Assembly (NCBI RefSeq): GCF_030269925.1
Contig: NC_085112.1
Location: 7,813,501 to 7,877,500 of the forward strand
Length of the DNA stretch: 64,000 nt
Reading direction: 5' to 3'
Source: Bombyx mori
Taxonomy: Eukaryota > Arthropoda > Insecta > Lepidoptera > Bombycidae
Part shown: positions 12,001-22,300 of the stretch, piece after piece
Layout: each line of letters begins with the position of its first letter
Numbering within the stretch: the stretch's first letter is position 1
Program-made: the position numbers and the translations under genes
Notes under the pieces: model-generated
What the model saw: the letters and a program-made list of their open reading frames with translations, nothing else
Databases searched by the model: none
Told to the model about the DNA's origin: nothing

Positions 12001-13208
12001 AAAATGCTCGGAATTAAATAAAAATAACAATTTTGTTTTTCCTTTGATGTGTCCCCCGTCGGACGGATTCCTTTTGTTTGTTTTAAGTTTATTTTATACA
12101 AAAGTTTAGGTTTTGTAGGAGGCACTACGAAGTCTGCCGGGTCAGCTAGTAATTTATAAATTAATTATAATAAGGTAGCAAAGTCGCAGTTTAGTTCGAG
12201 ATACTGTTAATTCCAGTATTAGATTCAGCTTTTGCTCAAAACTGTAATAAGCCCTGTACAGTTTCCTGACCTATAGGTTACGCTATTATATTTTAATAAA
12301 ACATAAACAAGCTAAACATAATATATCAATTACTTACATATGTATATCAATACAAAAGTAGTAGTTTTAAAGATATAATACCAATTAACCAGGTGAGAAG
12401 CTTGACGACAGTGAAGTCGCTGAAGTCACAAAGGACTGCATGGACCCTGAAGACGATGACGGCATGATCCCCTACGCAGGTAATTTTTGTTTTATTTTAT
12501 TCTCCCAGAAATCCAGTCGTAAGCATAATTATACATTTTATGTCATGTGCCCCTTTGTAGTTAGTGTAATGTTTCCCTTGTATTTAAATACGAGTGAAAA
12601 CCCTGAGAATTCTAAGCTCCTTTATCACGACACTTGTCTTGCTCCTGTACTGATTAACAAAAATGTATTGTCGATTCTCTAATCCCTAGTATTCAAAGAT
12701 TACCCGATACTTTACAAAATCCTATGAACTTGTATTGTGAGGCACGGTCCTTAGTTTGTGTGTTCCCTCATTCACTTGTTATACGTTTACAGCATTCCTG
12801 AAGAAGGTCATGGCGTAGAAGACATCACAACTCGTCATATCTTTAGTTATAAGATCGTAAGTAAGTGCGTCGGAACGCGGCAGTAGTACAAAGTTTGACT
12901 TATGCTTACGCTTCTCTGTCTTTATCTTTTATTCTTATTTCCAGCTTTTAATGTTTGCGATTTTAAGTCGGATATCATTTATCAATCGACAAGATTCTAA
13001 GCTTCTTTATCTTCAAGCAGATTTCAAAAATCGATATTATTAACTCACTCATTTTGCCGATAACGCGATGTTCCAAATTTGTTTTTTGGATGTTAATATT
13101 GTTTTAATTGTGACAGCTTTCCTGCGACGAATGTGCGATGGCTGGGACCCTAAAAGACCGAAGCCCGGGACTGAGGAACCGGCGCCGGAAGCGCCCGCGG
13201 AGGGCTAA
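9056..13208 (+). CDS. Mlc1: Essential (alkali) myosin light chain, muscle
   Basis: Codes the essential light chain that wraps the lever arm of muscle myosin heavy chain in the thick filament. Exons: ATG alone at 9056-9058, then 9377-9406, 11021-11178, 11636-11786, 12393-12479, and one of two last exons, 12793-12818 or 13117-13208. All borders are GT-AG and the frame is kept throughout. The protein begins [10 protein letters not shown] and carries EF-hand-like segments ([12 protein letters not shown] near residue 20, [10 protein letters not shown] in the middle, [11 protein letters not shown] near the end), the order and length (about 150 residues) usual for insect alkali light chains; the loops lack several calcium-binding acidic residues, as is normal for this family. 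Intron 1 splits the gene right after the start codon. Intron 4 holds a Helitron-like element. The 5' leader probably begins near 8790; the ORF at 8783-9022 overlaps it and has no ATG start. Confidence 0.95.
9606..9730. promoter_or_regulatory. CpG-rich patch in light chain intron 2
   Basis: Within an AT-rich intron, this ~120-bp patch is rich in CG and contains a CACGTG E-box (9703-9708) and a perfect palindrome GGAACGTTCC (9675-9684), which has the GAA..TTC layout of a heat-shock element unit. It may be an intronic enhancer or an alternative promoter. No conserved ORF. The rest of the intron (9407-11020) shows nothing I can identify. Confidence 0.3.
11866..12149 (+). mobile_element. Helitron-like non-autonomous element, copy 2
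   Basis: Same ~285-bp unit as at 6532-6821, in the forward orientation, ending CGGGTCAGCTAG before T. It sits in intron 4 of the myosin light chain gene, in the sense direction. The start is blurred by a TCTTC/TCTAT repeat. The reverse ORF 11856-12125 is part of it. Confidence 0.7.
12793..12818 (+). CDS. Mlc1: Light chain alternative last exon A (short tail)
   Basis: Acceptor TTTACAG at 12786-12792. Completes the GCA codon started in exon 5 and codes AFLKKVMA then TAG (12816-12818). This is the ordinary short C terminus of insect alkali light chains. I see no AATAAA close behind it, so the 3' end of this form is not placed. Confidence 0.85.
13117..13208 (+). CDS. Mlc1: Light chain alternative last exon B (Pro/Ala/Glu tail)
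   Basis: Acceptor TGTGACAG ending at 13116. It takes the same phase as exon A and begins with the parallel residues [10 protein letters not shown], then continues as a [18 protein letters not shown] tail to TAA (13206-13208), about 22 residues longer than exon A. Its GC content is far higher than the flanks. The parallel start AFL(K/R)(K/R) shows that the two exons are alternatives, probably from an old exon duplication. AATAAA-like signals follow only at about 13478. Confidence 0.85.
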
Positions 13209-14204
13209 GTTCCTCCGGTGGCGCCCGCAGCCAGCCCGCGCTCCCAGCCACGTCGACATCCCGTATAACATCTTAGATACGGACAAACCCCTTTTTTTAT
13301 ACGAACAACATAATATCAACTGTTTTGTACAACTTTCTACCTTTGACTGTACATACTAAAGTAAGATTAAATATACTGTAAAACACACGTTGTGCGTGTT
13401 TTTAAATTATTATTTATTTATTTATTAAGTACGTTTATAATGACAAAAATACAAAAAAGCATTATTAATATTTTATAATAAACTGTTCAAAGTTCATCCT
13501 GGTGTTATCATCAATTTTATTCGGAATGCTCTAGAACTACATCAGTCTATATAGTAACTACTTCTACAATAAATGATAGCTTTGATCTGTTTGCTGCACT
13601 CTTTATCTTATCACCCAAAGGTATTTATTGCTTTACATTATCAACGTTATTCATTTTATGTTAATGAAACAGTGAGACTACATATTTATCTTTGAATACA
13701 TCTTTGTCATTAAGAAACCCTACAAATATTTACAGGCGTCTGTGGCCGGTGTATTCGTGTCGAATGATGCGAATATGCCAAGAATAAAATTTACTTGTAG
13801 GTCCAATTCTTTCCAAATAGGCCTAATACCTAATACTGGTAACTCCGTGGACAATTCATATGATGAAGTAACATGAAATCAACAACAAACAACGAAATGC
13901 GGTACGACATATTGTAAGTCCGCTCGAGTAGGTGCTACTACCCTACTTATTTCTCTCACGAAGGAGACATAATATATAATTCCTATTTGAAGTAATAATA
14001 GTCATTATTGAAATACATTACTTTTTGGAGTACTTGAAGTATAAAAGACGAAAGTCGTAAATGGAAATGTACTTGAAACGTAAGCTTGACTTTTAGGTAG
14101 AGCTTACAGAAATTATAACAACGTAATTGATATATGGACCTTATGTAAAATGGGATATGGCATTCACATTGTGATGTAGACTAGTTTCGGTAGCAGCCAG
14201 CCAG
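13209..14204. other. 3' flank of the light chain gene, mostly unassigned
   Basis: Begins with the likely 3' UTR of isoform B, then AT-rich DNA with ATTTA repeats (13409-13430). A decayed Bm1 fragment is visible at 13912-13975 (AAGTCCGCTCGAGTAGGTGCTACTACCCT). Nothing else recognised. Confidence 0.5.
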
Positions 14205-14400
14205 GTTTTTTTTCCTCTCTATGCTGATAGCCTTGAGAGGCTATTTCAGCTTCTCATTGACGTGTAGGTGAACTCACGGGGCTCAAACCGGAATGTTGCT
14301 AACACTGGCCCTAGCATGTTCTTGCTTGCTTCGCAGAATCTACCATTAGACCGGAAACGCGACACACTGAGAAATTCCAGCGAGAAACTCAGTGGGCATA
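14205..14400 (-). repeat. Family B LINE 3' end
   Basis: Reversed family B UTR: the GCCTTGAGAGGCTATTTCAGC block, GTAGGTGAACTCACGGGGC, TTGCTAACACTGGCCCTAG, CTTCGCAGAATCTACCA and GCGAGAAACTCAGTGGGC. The poly-A end shows as a T run at 14206-14213. Confidence 0.75.
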
Positions 14401-14559
14401 ACCATGTGCTAAGGTGTCTAAGGCAAGAAAGAGTTCAGCTGACACAAATACGCCTGGCAGTTAAAAAATTAGTAAATTGTATGAACAACAATAGCCGATT
14501 TTCATCCAAAGGACCGTTGTTAGTTGACCTGCCCTCTGTGTCAATAAAAAGTCTGCGGC

Positions 14560-15160
14560 AACCACTTTTCTTGACCATGGACGGGTAGTGCCATGCTCTA
14601 GTCTATTTCGGTGGCAGCCAATCTTTTCTATTAATTCAAGAATTGTTTATAACGTTGTGGAAATTCAGCGATTTGATGATAACTTATTCGCTGAACTAAA
14701 AACTGAGTCTGAAAAGGTACTCATACGTCCGCACGCAACAGCACGCCCTGCTTCCTTCTCCTTCGAATCAGTCGTACGTTCGTGCTTGGAGGGAGAAACA
14801 GCTGTTACACAATATATGTAATTTTATTGAGAGCTCAACCTCACGTCTCGTGGTAGCTGGTCATTTTAAAACATCATGCGTACCTCATGGAGTAGTGCTA
14901 ATCTATGCCGACACCACATGACCGAAGCTAAGGCACTTCTGTTAAGGTTTTTGTCACACTATCCTCAATGCACGATTAGTGGTGTTCGAATAATTTTAGA
15001 AAATCTGTGTTTTTCATCAATTTTGCGTTGTACTACTAGATACTTTTCGAGCCTTCTAGGTACTACTATCCTTCGATATTCGTTCAACTATTCGGCGATA
15101 GATGGCGTTAATCTTACCGGAGTAACAGTATCAATAAACGAAAGATACTGAACGGTTGAG
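14560..15160 (+). other. Unassigned stretch with two weak ORFs
   Basis: Open frames at 14588-14821 (77 codons) and 14876-15151 (91 codons) lie close together in different frames. The base content is less AT-rich than the flanks. I find no family motif and no convincing splice signals; decayed mobile-element coding sequence is as likely as a gene. Confidence 0.25.
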
Positions 15161-15467
15161 TATTTTAGTACAGCTGTGGTCCGTACCAGTACCACGGCTC
15201 ACCTTGACACATGAGGTCCCAGTCCATCTCAGCAAACAGGAATAGATAGAATAAAGCTACGTTACGGTATGTCTGCTGTGGACACGGCTTTGGCCCAATT
15301 ATGTCCATAAGCTTCGGTAACCACATGATACCATAGTTAAAACTTGTGGCGTTTATAGAAGAAGGTTTATAAAAAATTAAATAGTAAAATATACCTATTA
15401 TATATTATTTTTTAAACGATTTAACTTAAATTGTATTTTGAATAATATTTATGTTTTTTTTTTTTTA

Positions 15468-15655
15468 TTGCTTAGATGGGTGGACGAGCTCACAGCCCAC
15501 CTGGTGTTAAGTGGTTACTGGAGCCCATAGATATCTACAACGTAAATGCGCCACCCACCTTGAGATATAAGTTCTAAGGTCTCAGTATAGTTACAACGGC
15601 TACTCCACCCTTCGAACCGTATGTACTCTAAGGTAGAATGCTCGTCGTGGTTTTC
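15468..15655 (-). repeat. Bm1-type SINE, 3' half
   Basis: Reversed Bm1 from GCTTAGATGGGTGGACGAGC to the ACAACGGCTACTCCACCC block, preceded by a T run. The head is missing. Confidence 0.8.
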
Positions 15656-15692
15656 AATGTTAAGTTGTTGTTTCGGTGACCTAGAGGATAAT

Positions 15693-15935
15693 CCGGTCAC
15701 CGCTCTCGCCGGACCCGTCGCTTGCGACGAAGGGCTCGACGAGTAAATTAACCCATAGACACAGCCCGCTGAGTTTCTCGCCGGATCTTCTCAATGGGTC
15801 GCGTTTCCGATCTGATGGTAGATTTTGCGAAGCATTGCTCTTCCTAGGGCTAGTGTTAGCAACACTCCGGTTTGAGCCCCGTGAGCTCACCTACACGGCA
15901 AGAAGAAGCTGAAATAGTATCTCAAGGCTATAATA
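15693..15935 (+). repeat. Family B LINE 3' end
   Basis: Carries CGACGAAGGGCTCGACGAG, GAGTTTCTCGCCGGATCTTC, the AGATTTTGCGAAGCA block, AGTGTTAGCAACACTCCGG and GTGAGCTCACCTAC with an A-rich end. 5'-truncated. Immediately follows the Bm1 fragment. The reverse ORF 15681-15890 is a shadow. Confidence 0.8.
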
Positions 15936-16015
15936 TTATTATATAAGTATTGGTAAAAAAAAAAATACCACACTCAGCGCATCAAACGACTAACCCAAGG
16001 TTAAAAAAAAAAAAT

Positions 16016-16827
16016 TATTTTATTACTTAGATTGGTGAACGAGCTCACAGCCCACCTGGTGTTAAGCGGTTACTGGAGCCCATAGACATCCACAACGTAA
16101 ATGCGCCACCCACGTTGAGATATAAGTTCTAAGGTCTCAAGTATAGTTACAACGGCTGCCCCACCCTTCAAACCGAAACGCATTACTGCTTCACGGCAGA
16201 AATAGGCAGTGTTCGCGCGACAGTTACTAAGTAAAAGGTTGAGTGTGAACCGGTGAAAAGGTGTATGTGCCACCCATCGCAGAGAAACACCACTACGACC
16301 GTGATAGTGCCAGCATCAGCCTCCAAGTAAGTCCCGTTTTCCTACCTCCCCTTTCGTGTCCGCTCATTCTCCGCAGAGTTCATATGCTCCCTTTCAGCTC
16401 ATCAGCTCACGTTTAAGGTGACGCTCACCTGCTTCACCAGGCAGGGTGGTGGTAATGGTGGTGGACATCTACAACGTAAATGCGCCACACACCTTGAGAT
16501 ATAGTTCTAAGGTCTCAGTATAGTCACAACGGCTGCCCCACCCTTCAAACCGAAACGCATTACTGCTTCACGGCAGAAATAGGCGGGGCGGTGGTACCTA
16601 CCCGTGCGGACTCACAAGAGGTCCTACCACCAGTAATTACGCAAATTATATTTTTGCGGGTTTGATTTTTATTACACGATGTTGTTCCTTCACCGTGGAA
16701 GTCAAGCGTAAACATTTGTTGAGTACGTATTTCATTAGAAAGATCGGTACCCGCCTGTGATTCGAACACCGGTGCATCGCTCAACACGAAAGCACCGGAC
16801 GTCTTATCCGTTAGGCCACGACGACTT
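16016..16827 (-). repeat. Composite (tandem) Bm1-type SINE
   Basis: Reverse strand. One Bm1 3' half runs 16016-16210; about 250 bp of different, GC-richer sequence follows (16211-16462); then a second Bm1 begins again at the ATCTACAACGTAAATGCG block (16468) and runs through the full 5' half to the tRNA-like head (16745-16827, CGGACGTCTTATCCGTTAGG then CCACGACGACTT). The Bm1 middle blocks therefore occur twice. Confidence 0.8.
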
Positions 16828-17149
16828 CAAAACGCCACGGTACGTACTACAGGTGTACGAAAATACTCAATATTTCAGTAGTTTTTGATTATTGATACTC
16901 TTTTATTTCATTATGATGAAACGCAAGCCCTTCTGTGATCATCACAAAATTTATGAAAAATACCGATTCACTAAAATTATTCGCACACCACTTATCGTGC
17001 ATTGAGGGTAGTGTGACAAAAACCTTCCGAGAAATACGTTAACTTCGACTGTGCAGTGTCGACATAGATTAGCACTACCCTATATCTTCCCATGGGTGTT
17101 CTAAAATGTGACTGAGTGATTCACTAAAGAATAAGCGTTTTTTAGAAGG

Positions 17150-17360
17150 ATCGCGATTCGTCCAGGTGTATTCCTGCTGAACTTGGACGGCTGAGCGAGC
17201 TCGAAGGCTCCGTCAGAATCCGAAAGTTTGCTAACAATTGCTTGAGCGCCTTCAAAGAATGCTTAATAGCTCAAAGGCTGCCGTTTTGCGTGTACACATA
17301 CTATCGGTTTCGGAATCCTGTGAGTAAATCCAGCGAAAAATTCAACGGGCTGACACTACA
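17150..17360 (-). repeat. Decayed family B LINE 3' end
   Basis: Scattered reversed family B blocks: GTTTGCTAACAATTGC, GGAATCCTGTGAGTAAATCC and CCAGCGAAAAATTCAACGGGC. Heavily diverged. The reverse ORF at 17301-17510 overlaps it. From 17511 to 18440 I recognise nothing. Confidence 0.45.
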
Positions 17361-18879
17361 GGCATGATTCATGTCGTACTCTTTGGCGACTTTGTTGATG
17401 CTACCAGTATCTTTCAAAAGCACTGTTAGTGTGTGAAAGGGATCCATGAGGTCACTGGGCTGGTGAACGGGCAGCAGCATTCTTTGACTATTATCCCATT
17501 TGGTATTCACTGGCGGTGGGCGTTTTGTAAATTGTAAGGGTACGTCCCTCCATTATACTAATTTCTACCACGAAGACGTCATCCGTTCCAGCTTGTAAGG
17601 TATAGCCACTATACAGAATTATTTAATATCAGATGGGCCGTGAACTTATTTACCTACCTATACTATAAAAAATAGTAAAGAAAACTACATATACAAGCAT
17701 ATTAATAATATTTTTGTTGGTGTTCCTAACCGTAACCAGATCCAAGTATTAATGAGCTTAAGTGACGACTAAAGTCCGTATATGCGGGGCTCTGGTATTT
17801 AATGAACACCAGATATACCCTGAACAAGTCTAGGTACTCATCTAAAACTTTAATAAATGTTGTGTAACTGGAAACAAAATACGAAAACAAAGCAATATTA
17901 GTCACACGGCTGATCCGATATTGACTTCAAGGTCTGAACTACAATTGTTACAAAAAAATATTGATAGCATAGATAAAACGAAATCTTAGTGTAATCTGAT
18001 ATAATTAAGTAAGCAATACGCGTATATTATGTATTTAAAAAAATCATTTTATATTTTGACACATTAGCACTCATAGCTGTCCTGGTATTACTGGACCACA
18101 GATAAAGCGACAATTCCACCCGAATGAATTTAAACATTATTCTATTTGGATCTAACTATCTTATGAAAACACCCTTCAGTATGTACAGGTTCAAAATGAA
18201 TTCTAATACCTAAGATACCTAATTCTAAATAAGAAGCACGAGGTGTGGAGTCCGGAATCGTATGACTGCACAAAATCATCCAAGTAACATTCTTTCACAA
18301 ATATAACTCATTTGTTATTACAAATACTTTCTCAAGATGTTATAAATGTTACGTGTATGTGTGTTTTGCGTGTATGTAATACAATATCAAAACAATTTAT
18401 TAGATGTGAATTTTAAAACGTAAAAAGTAAAAATTACATCTCTATTCAAGACTTACACATAGTAAACGTGGACAATGACCCTTAAACGTTGAAGGGTGCC
18501 AAAAACACCCGCATTTACGCCAGGAAAAATGGCGCGGAAAATGTTTTCCGGCGATTGAACACTGTTCGTGTGATGTCGGTTCACGTTCGGGTGTGCTCGT
18601 GATTCGCAGATAGTGAAGCTGTAAAGCTGAGTTGCCAATTATTGAGAAAATCAGGATGCGATGAATTATATTCACTTATGTTTATTTATTTTTTGTTATT
18701 ATATTATTATACAATGTACAGTGTAACGTTGTCTGTTTTTATTTAATTTCAAACTTAATTAAATAGACAGAAAATATTATATTATCAATAAACACGATTA
18801 AAGAACAGACTACTTATTAGGTGTGAATTCTATTAAATTATACATACATTTAAGTAGAACTGTGTCGATAGCAAAATTA

Positions 18880-19145
18880 TTAAATTTTTGAAGAATCGTC
18901 TAGAAGAAAACGAAAGAAAACAACATTGTTTATGAAAAATATATATCGAAAACATATTTCCAGTAATTTTTTATCATTCAACTGGCAGTACCACAATATC
19001 GCTCGGGCCAAGTGTGCCGCTCGAAGTGGCTTGAATAAGCCAGTACGTTTGTATTTATCTCCGAGGCAAGTGTTCCCCGGGCCGCGAAGTGTAAGATAGT
19101 GCAGTGATAACAGTGCCGGCACGACAAAGCCTTATCAAGTGAGAA
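18880..19145 (+). promoter_or_regulatory. CpG-rich patch, possible promoter and 5' exon
   Basis: A GC-richer island in AT-rich DNA (GGCCAAGTGTGCCGCTCG, GTTCCCCGGGCCGCG) ends in a good donor context, TATCAA/GTGAGA (19134-19145), 1.85 kb before the acceptor of the exon at 20992. It would suit a non-coding first exon of the gene starting at 21024. A similar CG-rich patch lies at 18475-18620. No TATA box is clear. Between here and 20.5 kb nothing else is recognised. Confidence 0.3.
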
Positions 19146-20549
19146 AATTTAATAATAAACACATTTGAAAACACCGCGTTACAAATGAAGCGCAACTTTT
19201 CATAATTATTTTTGGTCCTTTTTAAGTTTATTTTTTGTACTTTAACGCATGCGAACTAGGACCTGATTTTATTTAAATTTATTATTTAATAACAGTTAAT
19301 AATCTTCAATAATGTATGTATGTTAATAACATTGGTTTGTAATAGAAAAACGTAAACTTCATTATTTATAAATTATGTTAATTGCCTGTGTTTTCTTATC
19401 TTCGTGGGATATTTAATTGTAGTAATTTTTTTGTTTGTTAAATTCGAAATAATATATAGAAATCATTGTTTTTGGTCTGTCTGTTTTCCGGTCTTGTTGA
19501 CCTCGCGCTTATCCTATGTTCTAAGGTTAGACTTTAGTCAATATAGAGTTATTTTTTAAATACTCTACAGTTGCGTCAATTTTGAAGTGGGTAATTCGCA
19601 TGAATATTAAACATATTTTTTTATGAATGTGGGATTACTGGTGTCCCTGAGGTCTTTCCAGTTTCACCAGGACAGGTGAAAATTAAACTACCATACGTAG
19701 CAGTATTGTAATTTCCAAAAAAAGTGATTACTTATTCATCGATAAAAATGTTAATTAACGTATTCGTTGGTATTAGGAACGCGAATGACGCGATGCAGTA
19801 TACCTAAGCCGGTTTAAAAACTTGTGTAACATAATGATGAGATCATTGCACATTGATCAAAGTTTGTGAATTAAAACTATTATTTTCACGGCCGTGACCG
19901 TGTTGTCTGTGATCACGAAAACCGTAAAATATTCGAAAGTGTAATTATTTAACGTATTATATCCGTTTATGTCATTATAATGATAGTGTAAATAAAACTC
20001 GAGAATAAACCGTATGGTTAGTTTTAATTATGTTTTTAACTCGCGAAACCGAAGTAAATACTAAAGTTTACCAAACGATATTATCTTACAATTTCTTAAT
20101 AGAATAGTAATATTGTTAATTTGTAATATTCTATCTAATATATTAGTTTCGTATGAGGTCTATGTCAATTACGTCAGTTTCGAATAGAATTCAAAGATTC
20201 AATGTTCATTCGTTTTAAAAAAAACGAAATGCTGAATTTAATTGTCTATTCACGAATTAGTGGCCCGTATATAAAAAAAAAAAAAGGACAACAAAGAGGA
20301 CCAAGAGAAGTTAAATGAAAACGAATTGTTCGAAATATTGTTCTAGTAATATTACTTAGAACAAAAATAGCGTTTTGTAATCCATGCAAGACTACTGACA
20401 CCTTATCTCGTTTTATGACTGTGCTCGTACTAATTACCTGACATGTGCCCGATAATTGTTTAGATGGAGCGCACATCGAAAACTAAACAAAGTTAAACTC
20501 AATTTTGAAAGAGTAATTTTATGAAAAGGTTATTTTGAGATTTTTGCGC

Positions 20550-20645
20550 TAGCAGCAGCGGCTTGGCTTTGGCCCTAGCATCGCGGACCTTCATAAGCGT
20601 CGGTAACCGCTCACCATCAGATGGGCATTCTCGTCTGCCTACAAA
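20550..20645 (+). repeat. 3' tail of family A LINE
   Basis: Forward-oriented family A end: GCAGCGGCTTGGCTTTGGCC, GTCGGTAACCGCTCACCATC and TCGTCTGCCTACAAAGG. The last ~95 bp only. Confidence 0.7.
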
Positions 20646-20991
20646 GGTTTTTGAAAAAAAGGCGCGAAATGACCAATGATACAGTAACTTGAGAGAAACA
20701 ATGTGGTCGTTGTAGAACATAATCAAATAAATTGAAACACATAAATTAGCAGAAAATTATAATAACGATATAAAATCTTAAAAAAATCTAATACATAAAG
20801 AGTTAAGACGTAATGTTAAATTAAAAATAACGTCTTACGTAAAATTACATATTCGTCTTACAGTCGAGATCCTAAATAATTAAAACGCCCTATCTTCCAA
20901 TCTCATGTAAGACTCAAAGAAATTTAATTTGCGTTGAGATTTACAAAAACTTGCTTGTAAAATTTACGTCAGTAATTTTTGTATATTTCAG

Positions 20992-21081
20992 GTACTAAAA
21001 GGGCATATCAAGTTCACCTAAAAATGGCCGAAGTCAACGACGGAGTTGCTATCGAGAAGCACGTGGAAAAACATAACACAG
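20992..21081 (+). CDS. Candidate first coding exon of the tau-like gene
   Basis: Acceptor TATATTTCAG ends at 20991; ATG at 21024-21026 in a good context (AAAAATGG); the frame codes MAEVNDGVAIEKHVEKHNT and ends at a donor G/GTAACA (21082) in phase 1. The exon therefore has a 32-base leader and 58 coding bases. Joining it straight to the tau-like exon needs the acceptor at 61048 (CGGCAG), which is in phase, giving an intron of about 40 kb. The acidic MAEV start resembles the start of insect tau proteins. The link to tau is inference; it could be the first exon of another gene. Confidence 0.5.
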
Positions 21082-21159
21082 GTAACAAGAACACTTATTT
21101 TCAAACATCACAATCTATTAACTTTATCTATTACACTAATATAGTGTGGATTCACTTAT

Positions 21160-21272
21160 ATCTCAAGGTGGGTGGCGCATTTACGTTGTAGATTGTCTAT
21201 GGGCTCCTCTAACCACTTAACACCAGGTGGGCTGTGAGCTCGTCCACCCATCTAAGCAATAAAAAAAAATTT
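21160..21272 (+). repeat. Bm1-type SINE, 3' end
   Basis: Runs from ATATCTCAAGGTGGGTGGCG to the CCACCCATCTAAGCAATAAA end with an A run. 5'-truncated, forward. Confidence 0.8.
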
Positions 21273-22220
21273 AATGATTTTTTTTAAAATAATTACTAAG
21301 CTAAGTTCATAACAAGCTTATGATACTTAAAACTTTCACTGAAAACTATAATGGAACAAAAAATAATAGTAAGAGGTTGGTAGCGTTGTATATAAATAAG
21401 TTATTGTTTTGTAAGCTGCGGCGGCTTTTTAAATTTTATTATGGAATCCGTCCTAGTGCGTAGCTGTACCAGGAAAGATGGACATTCTGAAATTCTAAAT
21501 AAATGAAAATTAATTATTATAACTAATGTTCGGCAAATATTGTAAATTCGGGCGTAACCACAGAGACATAAATTTTTCATTATATTATAATTTTACCTAC
21601 GAAATTTGTCGTTTAGTATACAGAAACTTGAAATATTTTTTATAAATAAAATGTTATTTTATTTATAATTTTTATATAATAAAATATTTTGTTTTGACAT
21701 CGGTGCATCTCTGCCAGCGCAGTGGTAATTATTCGATGTCTTTCTTGAAGAGGTCAGGTGTACGGAAACTAACAAATTATATAAAAGCATTTTAAATGAC
21801 CTCTAAAACTCAATACCCAAATACCTCAGGGTATTGGATTTTTTTTTCAGCCAAAGTAGTTGTCCAAGTTTTGGAAAGTAAAAATTTGTCGGCGCAAGGT
21901 CTGCTGAGTAGGGTGGATGACGGGTTCAGTATTGTAAAATGGTGACTTTATAAGTAAACACCTATTACTTTACCGTCTGCTTTGTCAGTAACAAATTGAG
22001 AAGTTTGTAACATTTTGATACAATAACATTTTTTATGTATGACTGTCGTTAATAAAGCTCGTTAATAGATGCTAAGCAACAAAAAAAATTTAAAAATTAA
22101 TCTGTAAATCAAAAGACGAGAAAACGGTAGCTTTTTGGATTCTGTCTATCATAAAATATGAAAAATTAAAGAAAATGTTCGTGTTGTATAAAATATCTAA
22201 ATTCGCAATAATATTTGCAA
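21273..22220. other. Intronic DNA, nothing recognised
   Basis: AT-rich, with poly-A/T runs and no ORF or repeat family that I can name. Confidence 0.4.
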
Positions 22221-22292
22221 TCCCGTATGGTCTAGTGGCTAGGATACCTGGCTTTCACCCAGGAGGCTCGGGTTCGATTCCCGGTACGGGAA
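22221..22292 (+). tRNA. tRNA-Glu (anticodon TTC)
   Basis: Full cloverleaf: acceptor stem TCCCGTA (22221-22227) pairs with TACGGGA (22285-22291); D arm with TGGTCTAGTGGC (A box); anticodon loop CTTTCAC with TTC at 22254-22256 on a CTGG/CCAG stem; T loop TTCGATT with a B box GGTTCGATTCC. No CCA coded, as in eukaryotes. A TTTT stop for RNA polymerase III lies at 22297-22300. The ORF 22175-22456 that crosses it is spurious. Confidence 0.95.
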
Positions 22293-22300
22293 ACTCTTTT

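Noticed and set aside
12440..12682. 80-codon ORF
   Set aside because: It is Mlc1 exon 5 read on into its intron.
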